Assembly: GCA_002104905.1 (NCBI GenBank)
Contig: MCFE01000338.1
Span: 1 to 64,000, forward strand
Origin: Basidiobolus meristosporus CBS 931.73
Lineage: Eukaryota > Basidiobolomycota > Basidiobolomycetes > Basidiobolales > Basidiobolaceae
Length of the DNA stretch: 64,000 nt
Reading direction: 5' to 3'
Positions 56,875 to 64,000 of this stretch are shown piece after piece. Each line of letters starts with the position of its first letter. The stretch's first letter is position 1. Below the pieces are notes generated by a model. It made no database searches and had not been told where the DNA came from. It worked only from the letters and a program-made list of their open reading frames with translations. A program made the position numbers and the translations under genes.

Positions 56875-57134
56875 CTTGCATTTGACGATGTGGCTTCTCC
56901 AGCTTCATAATATATTCATATTATTTTGGAAGATAGTTTAGTCCCAATTGTAGAGCAAATCCACGATAAGATCTACCAAAATAAACACTCCTGAAACCAT
57001 GGAGCGATGATCCTTTACTTATATCTTTGGGATGTTTCCAATAATCATATCGCTATTCTTATAAGGCAGCCTCTCTATACCTGGTTTCGTAGAAATGACC
57101 AGGCCCAAGGAATGCTCACGTTGATTCCTATTCC

Positions 57135-57655
57135 CTATACCTCCTCCAACGGCTCCTCCTCCAGGATCCTATTCAGCTCTGTGTATGAGCGATACTCTCG
57201 CCGAGACCGTAAACGAGCGTCAGCCGCGGCGGATGCTCCAAGGAAGACAGAACTACCAAGCAGGTTTGCCTTTATGAAGGAAAAAGGTGAAGTAAGCAAC
57301 AACTCGGGAAATATTAGCAAATAGTACTCTTTACGCAAATATCAAGCCAGTCGAATTGCTTATACGGCAATAACCCTTGAACAAACTCGCTCGAAAGGCC
57401 TAGGGCGAGCGCGGCGAGTGCGGCTCTCATAACATTTTGAGCCAGAGTGGGGGAATTTAGGAAGAAGTAGATAAGTGAAGTCAGGAATCCAAAGCAAAAG
57501 AAGTGTAGGACTTTGTCGTTAATCTCTACCTCCAGCCCAGGTGCGAAACCAAGAAATGCCATAAAAAGGCACCAAACTACGATGACCACGCCCAGAATCC
57601 ACCTCATTGACCGAAACGTGGCATTTAACAGCGTTAGGCTGCAAGCACGAAGCAA
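57135..57655 (-). CDS. VanZ-like membrane protein
   Basis: Exons 57655-57335 and 57269-57135 give 151 aa. Hydrophobic helices: WILGVVIVVWCLFMAFLGF, VLHFFCFGFLTSLIYFFL and NVMRAALAALALG. The VanZ signature DKVLHFFCFGFLTSLIY is followed by LSSEFVQGLLPYKQFDWLDI and, after the intron, CANLLGSSVFLGASAAA. A basic/acidic C-terminal tail follows (RSRREYRSYTEL). VanZ-like proteins are known in fungi, with an unknown role in membrane homeostasis. A homologue of the bacterial teicoplanin-resistance accessory family in name only. Confidence 0.85.
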
Positions 57656-58134
57656 TTCACGGCTTTAATACGTTGTGATCGGATAACGAGATTTCTGGAG
57701 CGCTCCAAACTATTCGCATAAAATTAGTCACGAGTGCTCGGTTTCGGATAAGCATTGGTGGTGACAGAATCTGAATAGCCTTAACCTCGAAGTTGACCTC
57801 TTGCTATTCAATAGCAGAGATCAACTTCGAGGTTAAGGTTATTCAGATTGAGTAGGTGGTTCAATGACGAGGAAAGCAAAGTGTTGACTTCAGGTCACGT
57901 GGGAAGCAATTTAAACAATGAATGAAAATGAACCAATCCAATCAACCCATGTAAGAGATCATGCTAGCGAGGACGCAAAAGAATCAACGTAATGTAACAA
58001 TCAGACACTCATCAGGGTCAAGCCCATACTTAGCAAGTTACTTTTCTAGTTTTGCTGTTGTCCTTTCTCTTTGCTAGGTTACCTCAAGAACAGTGAAGGT
58101 TAAATTCGAAACCTAACTCGCACATATCTCCATC
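57656..58134. other. divergent intergenic region with palindrome
   Basis: Between the VanZ-like gene (minus) and the p24 gene (plus). Contains the long palindrome at 57768-57849, listed separately. Confidence 0.6.
57768..57849. repeat. long near-perfect palindrome (hairpin)
   Basis: About 40-bp arms that meet with almost no loop. The left arm begins AATCTGAATAGCCTTAACC, and the right arm ends GGTTAAGGTTATTCAGATT. Over the arms I count two mismatches and one one-base bulge. No gene overlaps. It could be a MITE-like or fold-back remnant, or a transcribed hairpin. Confidence 0.85.
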
Positions 58135-58868
58135 ATGAAGAGTCTTACTGCTTTCGTGGCTCTTTTGAGTGTCTATATTACTCTTTTCTTGTCCACCTAC
58201 ACTCCAACCGTGCAAGCGACCGCTTTGACATACTGGGTGCCTGCTAATGATAAAGCTTGTTTTTATGCTTGGGTAGATGCTGAAGGAAAGAAGGTTTCCT
58301 TCTATTTCGCGGTAAGCTAAACATAGATTGGCCCTTGTTATTACCACTGCTTCTTGGAGTACTCATGAAAGCAATCTCCATCGAACAGGTGCAAACCGGT
58401 GGTAATTTCGATATCGACTACGAGATCTTAGACCCTAGATCACGCATCGTCGCCAAGGGCGAGAAGGAACGCCAGGGTGATATGGTATTCACTGGTAACG
58501 AGGTGGGAGAATACAGCTTCTGCTTCAGCAACGGCATGTCTACCTTTGCTGAGAAGCTGGTCGATTTCGACATCAGCGTTGAAAACGAAGTGAAGGCCAT
58601 GTTGCCCCATAGACAAACCTTGGAAGAACACCACACCAACCCTACTGAAGAATCCATTACCCGTATCGGTGGCTCTTTACACAACATTAACCGTATGCAG
58701 AAGTATTTCCGCACACGTGAGAACAGAAATTTTGCTACCGTGGAGTCCACCGAGTCCCGTATCTTCTGGTTCTCACTTCTAGAGTGCGCCCTTATTGTTG
58801 GTATTGCATCTCTCCAGGTCTTCGCCATCCGTATGCTTTTCGCCACCAACAAGAAGGGTCACATTTAA
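58135..58868 (+). CDS. p24/TMED family ER-Golgi cargo receptor
   Basis: COPII/COPI cargo adaptor of the early secretory pathway. Exons 58135-58311 and 58389-58868 give 218 aa. Signal peptide (SLTAFVALLSVYITLFLS), GOLD domain (ACFYAWVDAEGKKVSFYFAV, QTGGNFDIDYEILDP, GEYSFCFSNGMSTFAEKLVDFDI), a heptad helix (GGSLHNINRMQKYFRTRENRN) and a C-terminal TM (FSLLECALIVGIASLQVFAIRMLF). The short cytosolic tail ATNKKGHI contains a KKxx-like dilysine element. It resembles the gamma/Erp subgroup rather than Emp24, but the subgroup assignment is tentative. Confidence 0.9.
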
Positions 58869-59816
58869 TCGGTCCATCCGGTGCTTCCTGCTTATCTATT
58901 CTGTCAAGTAACCAATCTAGAGTCGACTTTAGTGGTTCTTCTTTTAGTTACATTGGGATCCTCTGGGCTCTAAAAATCGCTTACAATGTATCTTTCCCAG
59001 AACACTTCGTAATTATTAAAAAATCTCTTTTCATAATGAATAAGCTGCGCCAAAGCAGAGCACCGTCGGAGGGGCGTAAATAACTCACTCCACGTTAGCA
59101 TCATTTGTAAGATGTTGATTAGGTGAATGGGGGGGGAATCCTGTTGTACTACCCCAAATTGCCCAATAACCATCCAAGATCATTCGCTTAACTGGCTACG
59201 ATGCGTTCTACGATGCATATATGCCAAATCCATTGGAGAAGCAGGGAGTGTTCTGAATTTTGAAACCATCATTGGCTCGTTGAAGGTGCATCGGACGTAT
59301 CCGTGTGGACGAGAGTATTTCTCTATGCAAACTTTGCTCTCTATCTGGATGCACTCAACCTCTGACCAAACCCGTTGCTCCATGATACACAAAATCGAAT
59401 CTGCTGCAACACAAGTAAGAATCCTGTTTGGTTCCTTGAGGAAGAAGATGTCACACTCTAGACAAATTGAAACAGCCGCTTGACTGGTTGATCCAAACAG
59501 ATCGGCAATCTATAGCGACGTCAATGAGCATGATAGGACTATCAAAAAAGCTCGAACAAATCCGAGTAGCAGGAACGGAGGTCAAGGCAGGCGAGTGGCT
59601 GCATGATCGAGGAGTGGATTATGGGTGTCAACATTGGGTTTATTTCTGTTCGAGTTTTATGAGTCTGACAGGCAGATAAAGGCTAGAACAGCGAACTGCT
59701 CAACCAAATCGAAGTGGGAGGATTGAGAGCGGTAGGGTATGAGTTGTTGCACAAAAACGAATAGGAATATCAAAATGCTTGTTTCTTGTATGGTCAAGGA
59801 GATGGCTTCCGGGAGT
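58869..59816. other. convergent intergenic region
   Basis: About 950 bases between the p24 gene (plus) and COX5 (minus). Several short frames without motifs. No tRNA or repeat seen. Confidence 0.45.
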
Positions 59817-60296
59817 TTATTGGTCTTGTGGGAGATGAACGAAGCCAGAACCCTTGTAACCTTCGGAGGTGATACCAGTGAGGGGATTGGCCTTTTGTTC
59901 CTTCATCCTCTCATTGGTAGCCTCTTGCCATTCCTTGGTAAGAGTATGAGGAGCAGGCTGTCCGGCTTGGCGAATGAGGTAGAAGAGACCGGTAGAGATA
60001 GCAAGAACTGCAACAACACCGTTGAAGATCTTGATACCATCACCCTTCTCCAAAGGAGCCTTACGAAGGCCGTGGGGGCCAAAGGCAAGCCAGTAGGCGG
60101 CTTGCTTTTGGTCGAGGCTCAAGGCCTTCCAATCACCCTTTTGGGCCTCAACGATCTTGTTGTAGATTTTGGCCTTCTCCTCTTGAGCAAGGGTCTTCCA
60201 TGAGCTACGGATGTTGTTCAAGGCAGGAGTGGAGGCAGTGGAAGCAGAGCGGGCGAAAGCTCTCTTGGCGTTAACGGAGGCAATGCGGGCGAACAT
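59817..60296 (-). CDS. COX5: cytochrome c oxidase subunit IV/5
   Basis: Nuclear-encoded subunit of respiratory complex IV in the inner mitochondrial membrane. Single exon, 159 aa from the ATG at 60296. The longer frame above it (14 codons) is not part of the presequence. Presequence MFARIASVNAKRAFARSAS is basic and Ser/Ala-rich. The domain shows LNNIRSSWKTLAQEEKAKIY, DWKALSLDQKQAAYWLAFGPHG and a single TM (FNGVVAVLAISTGLFYLI). It ends TKEWQEATNERMKEQKANP. Length is typical of yeast Cox5a/b (~150 aa). Divergent from RCF2, another complex IV factor. Confidence 0.93.
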   Translation of the reverse strand: MFARIASVNAKRAFARSASTASTPALNNIRSSWKTLAQEEKAKIYNKIVEAQKGDWKALSLDQKQAAYWLAFGPHGLRKAPLEKGDGIKIFNGVVAVLAISTGLFYLIRQAGQPAPHTLTKEWQEATNERMKEQKANPLTGITSEGYKGSGFVHLPQDQ

Positions 60297-61050
60297 GTTG
60301 GAGAACTGCGAATGACGCGAAAAAAAAAGGCAAGGCAAAAGTCAGTCCACTGAGATACGTCATATCGAAACACTACAATACGGAGTCCGTTAAATTTCCA
60401 CCTACCAAATGATTATTCGGTCCGGTTGAGTAACAAAGAACGAAACAGCAACCCTACTCGTTTAGTAGGCTTTTCTACCCCTCCGATTTCCCCAGCTTTT
60501 TCGGCACCCTACTTGAATATAGAAATTTTTTCGACTCATCTACACTCAGGAACGCTATGTATCCATTGTAAAGCTTGATTCAATGGAAGGCTCTCTCGCC
60601 CCAATTTTTCGCCCTACTCCCCACCCTGAATCTCTCCCCCGAAATAGGGTAATGGCCCGACCTAGACCTCAGCATCCATTATCCAAATGATGTCACACCA
60701 ATTGGTGAGAACGGCCCTTCATTTCGACCATTTGCTGGCGAGGAAGACGATGATATGTTGAGGGTGTTTGCGGTGTTTAAGTGCAGTGGATGAACACTGA
60801 CAGGAGACGTCGATGGTGCCCACATATAGCATATAAACAAGTCCAATTTGGATTCGCGAGGATTTGAAATAGCTCTTGCACCAGGCCATTTGTGGAAGGT
60901 TGCACCAACTGTAATTCCCTTAACTGATGCGCTGCTTCATGCGGTAGCGACGAACAAACAGCCAAGTATTTGAAATCAAGCGCAACCGGGACGCGGTTAT
61001 AAGCGACGGATCCCTGAGCTGCTGCCCTCATTCCCAACTTCATTTTAACC
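60297..61050. other. divergent promoter region of COX5 and RCF2
   Basis: About 750 bases. A poly-purine/A run follows the COX5 ATG side. No gene is supported. Confidence 0.45.
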
Positions 61051-61620
61051 ATGAGCCCCAGACAACACCATGTATTGACCTCTGAGGAGGAAAAGGAGCA
61101 TCGCCAACGAGTGACCGTTGCCGGACTTCAGGGGGCTGCGGCAGGGGCAGTCATTGGTTTGGGGGTGTTGGCCCTTGGACGACGAAATCTCAGTTACTTT
61201 CAAACCATGACACCTCGGTTGAGATCGTATTTTGTTGGATATGCTGTGGTGGGTGCGGCAATCTATCAGGGGGAGAGGGTTCACTTCCAGGTGCTCCGGG
61301 AGTTCCAGCAGGCTGACCTGATCGCAAGAGGCTTGGAATCGCCCAAGCCAGCAGCTGATTCGTTCGACTGGAGACAGTATGTTGCTGAGCACAGATACGG
61401 GATCATCGGAACCACTTGGGCTGTTGGCATGACGGCCTCGATGTTCTACTTGGCCAGGCAGAGATACCTAACCATGTCTCAAAAGATTGTGCAGGCCAGA
61501 ATGTACGCACAAGCCATTACTTTAATCAGTTTGACTGCCACCGCAGGTGTTTCCATGTCGAAGACCGAGAAGATCACCAAGAGAATCGAGGACGAAGCTA
61601 AGAAGCCTTGGGAGATTTAA
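61051..61620 (+). CDS. RCF2: respiratory supercomplex factor 2-like (HIG1 domain)
   Basis: Promotes assembly or stability of III-IV respiratory supercomplexes. Single exon, 189 aa. The N-terminal half has two hydrophobic stretches (VAGLQGAAAGAVIGLGVLALG, LRSYFVGYAVVGAAIY). The HIG1-type helix pair lies near WAVGMTASMFYLARQRYLTMSQKIVQARMYAQAITLISL. A charged C-terminus ends KRIEDEAKKPWEI. The HIG1 motif (QKIVQARMYAQ) is as expected. It sits head-to-head with COX5, a plausible co-regulated pair. Confidence 0.9.
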   Translation: MSPRQHHVLTSEEEKEHRQRVTVAGLQGAAAGAVIGLGVLALGRRNLSYFQTMTPRLRSYFVGYAVVGAAIYQGERVHFQVLREFQQADLIARGLESPKPAADSFDWRQYVAEHRYGIIGTTWAVGMTASMFYLARQRYLTMSQKIVQARMYAQAITLISLTATAGVSMSKTEKITKRIEDEAKKPWEI

Positions 61621-61887
61621 TCCTCACCGTTCCATTACGCATGTATCATACCTATACCTCGATTTGCAATAACCATCAGTATATGCAGCCACATACAATA
61701 CTACATAATAGTTGTACCGCATCATGAATTATTAAACAAAGATTCCCATAATGTTGATCGATTCCCTCAAACCCTAACCCTGATTTCAATCCCTCCCCTG
61801 AAAAGAGTTTACCCACGTCTCATGAGGGTGGAAAATGTTCCCTTATGTTGGGATTCCCAGCTCGAACTCTTTTCATAGTATAGCAGG

Positions 61888-62502
61888 ATGTCTGACTCAG
61901 CAGCGCGAACAGTTGACCAACAACGCGACGATGAGGTCGTCAGAATACTGGGCTGTTTCAAGTTGAATCCCTTCGAGATCCTAAGCCTGGATCCCGAGAC
62001 CTGCACCAACGAAGACATCAAACTGAACTATCGAAAGAAATCGCTCCTGATACATCCAGACAAATGCCACCATCCGGAAGCCCAAACCGCCTTCGATCTG
62101 CTTAAAAAAGCCGAGGTTGACGCCAAGACCGACGAGAGGAAAGCCTTCATAACGAAGCTCCTTCTGGAGGCTAGGTTCGAAGTGAGCAAGGAGCAGGGGC
62201 TGAAACCGGATTCCGACAAGCTGAAAAAGGAATACAAACCTTTGGTCGAGCAGAAGCTGAAAAAGATCCTCATCGACATCGAGTGGAGAAAGCGAAAGCT
62301 ACAAAAACTCGAGTTGGAGAGAGAGGGCGCGGAGGCGTCCAAGAAAGAGGAGGAAATCAACGAGAGAAAGCGAAAGGTTCAGGAGCAGAAGCAATGGGAT
62401 GAAGGAAGAGAGGCGAGAGTGGGAAGCTGGCGAACCTTCCTGAACAAGAAAAGTAAAAAGAAGGGCGGGAACTTCAAGCCACCAAAGAGCGGCCCCAAGT
62501 GA
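61888..62502 (+). CDS. DNAJC8: DnaJ protein DNAJC8-like (splicing-associated)
   Basis: J-domain co-chaperone found with spliceosomes. Single exon, 204 aa. The J-domain spans about residues 28-90: LNPFEILSLDPETCTNEDIKLNYRKKSLLIHPDKCHHPEA with the HPD motif, then QTAFDLLKKAEVDAKTDERK. The rest is a long charged coiled coil (LKKILIDIEWRKRKLQKLEL, KKEEEINERKRKVQEQKQ). The end GSWRTFLNKKSKKKGGNFKPPK is shared with DNAJC8/Spf31. The nucleus is the likely site. Confidence 0.92.
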   Translation: MSDSAARTVDQQRDDEVVRILGCFKLNPFEILSLDPETCTNEDIKLNYRKKSLLIHPDKCHHPEAQTAFDLLKKAEVDAKTDERKAFITKLLLEARFEVSKEQGLKPDSDKLKKEYKPLVEQKLKKILIDIEWRKRKLQKLELEREGAEASKKEEEINERKRKVQEQKQWDEGREARVGSWRTFLNKKSKKKGGNFKPPKSGPK

Positions 62503-62992
62503 ATTGGAACTGAGCCTGGACTTGAGCCTTTGGTCCATGTATATTAGTGCTAATCTAATTGTTGGCTTATACTCACGTCAGTTTTCTTGTATTATATATG
62601 AAATTCTAATTCAATAAATGTTTTCCGAGTTCTGTTGGTATTTTAGAATGAATGCTGGTGCATTTCATATTATTTGCATGGAACTGAACCACCGTTCGAA
62701 GTTGCTTTCCATGGATGATCGTCGGTGATAATGCAGAGCTTCCGATGGTATACCTCTATGACGTTGATATAATGATCGATAATGTAGTCATTGTCATGAG
62801 CAGAGTATTAGGACAGTCGAGGCTGATTTCAAACGTTAATCTGGACTTGGTATTGTTGCCCCAGGTGACATCAATCCCTAATAGATCTCTCTTCACAATG
62901 CGTATTGATCTAATTGAACATCCAGCCAAGCATTGGTTTATAAAGCAAGCGAGTGTTAGGACAGTTGTCGCAATCATCGTTGCTAACTTAAT
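62503..62992. other. intergenic
   Basis: 3' region of DNAJC8 (an AATAAA lies near 62615) and promoter of the trypsin gene. Short frames only. Confidence 0.45.
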
Positions 62993-64000
62993 ATGTACCT
63001 CAAGTGGATTTGGTTGTTCTTGACTCTGAGATTTTCCAGTGAGGCGTTCCCTTTTACTCGTCCAACTTCGGGTATTTTTGGTGGGTCGGAGGTAAATCCA
63101 CCCTTCAGCTATCCCTGGATGGCTATGGTGTATGTCCGGACATCACAGACTCAGGCAACCTTCTGTGGTGGAACTCTGTTGGACAAGGAAACCATATTGA
63201 CTGCTGCTCACTGTGTAGATATGGCGGCCTCTCCCGAGGTGGTTATGATCCACCTCCATCGCCATAATCGGACACGCTCGGTCAATGACGAGCACGGTTA
63301 TGTAATCGGAGTGCGAGCAATCAATATCCATCCAGAATGGGATCGTAGGAGACTAATCAATGACTGTAAAGAGAGCACCTTTCCGAGCGGCTCCAAACGA
63401 ACCAACTCACTCACAACTTTTCATATGCAGATGCCGTTCTGAAGCTAAGCAAGCTCGCGCCTTACGGCAGTCCAATTCTGTTGGATGATGGCCAAGCATC
63501 CTCGCCTGGAGCCTTGGTGCGCACGCTGGGCTGGGGTAGATCGAGCGAACAGAGGACGGTTGACACCCTCCAACAAGCCAATCTACAGGTATTCACCAAC
63601 AAGAAGTGCGAGGCTTATTTGGGGGGCTTCGACTCTCGCGTTGAACTCTGCGCTGGCACCGATGCGGGAGACGAAAGTAATCTACCATGATGGTCACTTA
63701 CTCCGGAACACTTCCTAACCAATGGCTCAATCCATACAGACATATGCTTTGGTGACAGCGGTGGCCCGTTATTTCAAATTAATGATCAAGGGCTTCCCGT
63801 TTTGGTAGGCGTGACCAGCTTTACTCAGAACTGCGAACCAGGATTACCATCCGTAATGAGATTTCTTTTAGTGATCCTATTTACTCTCTATATTTGTAAT
63901 CCATTTAATCATTAGGGATTCGCTAAAGTCTCGGCTAGGAAGGCTTGGATTGAAGGATTCATGGTTCCGCCATCGTTCAACACGAGAGCCGAGCCACGAG
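62993..64000 (+). CDS. trypsin-like serine protease (cut by window end)
   Basis: Secreted S1 protease. Exons 62993-63365, 63431-63676, 63740-63852 and from 63916 past the window end. Signal-like N-terminus (LKWIWLFLTLRFSSEAF) then FGGSEVNPPFSYPWMA at the activation site. LTAAHC holds the catalytic His. DYAVLKLSKL holds the catalytic Asp, rebuilt across intron 1. LGWGRSSEQ is an S1 motif. CFGDSGGPLFQ holds the catalytic Ser, followed by GVTSFTQNC and GFAKVSARKAWIEGFM at the end of the domain. Trypsins are rare in most fungi but frequent in some early-diverging and insect-associated groups. The C-terminus lies outside the window. Confidence 0.9.

Overview
The window is nuclear DNA of a fungus, most likely an early-diverging (non-Dikarya) lineage. 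It holds about 39 protein genes on both strands. They are split by short GT-AG introns of about 50-100 bases and separated by short intergenic regions. Fungal features are a KRE9/KNH wall-protein family, chitin-type LPMOs, a Rax1-like RGS protein and VanZ-like and RCF2-type proteins. Non-Dikarya hints are a RAD51B orthologue, a trypsin-like protease, a BED zinc finger of the style common in early-diverging fungi, and retained complex I genes. The exact lineage is inference. I saw no rRNA, tRNA, CRISPR array or intact transposon.

Layout. 1-9.5 kb: an unknown secreted protein, a secreted glycerophosphodiesterase, a type II membrane glycosyltransferase-like protein and the CDC50 flippase subunit. 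9.8-14.1 kb: a tandem triplet of KRE9/KNH-type secreted proteins next to an AA11-like LPMO. 14.5-20.4 kb: glyoxalase II, a Rax1-like RGS membrane protein, RAD51B and an arrestin-like protein. 21-30 kb: DNA polymerase alpha (10 exons, 1445 aa), NDUFAF3 and two PCNA genes in a near-identical head-to-head inverted duplication. 30-36 kb: a mitochondrial RsfS homologue, two tandem small LPMO-like genes, an SDR and a GST. 36-45 kb: a C2H2/leucine-zipper regulator, a PL14 lyase, alanine-glyoxylate aminotransferase, a disordered SP-rich protein and ETR1. 45-56 kb: MCMBP, an ANCHR-like zinc finger protein, TFIIF beta, a BED-NIF3 fusion, a METTL21-type methyltransferase, FCF2, NDUFB10 and RRP36. 56-64 kb: a small secreted peptide, a VanZ-like protein, a p24 protein, COX5, RCF2, DNAJC8 and a trypsin cut by the window end.

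Functional themes are replication and repair (POL1, PCNA x2, RAD51B, MCMBP), mitochondria (NDUFAF3, NDUFB10, COX5, RCF2, RsfS, ETR1), ribosome biogenesis (FCF2, RRP36) and secreted or wall proteins (KRE9/KNH x3, LPMOs, PL14, trypsin).

The observations most worth checking are the BED zinc finger fused to NIF3, the PCNA inverted duplication with one copy frameshifted, the LPMO pair with conserved mature regions but unrelated signal peptides, an 82-bp palindrome at 57.8 kb, and several one-base frame breaks in conserved genes (PCNA copy 1, LPMO copy 1, GST, MCMBP, possibly ETR1). The frame breaks may be assembly errors or real lesions. All splice sites were placed by eye from GT/AG, phase and family conservation.
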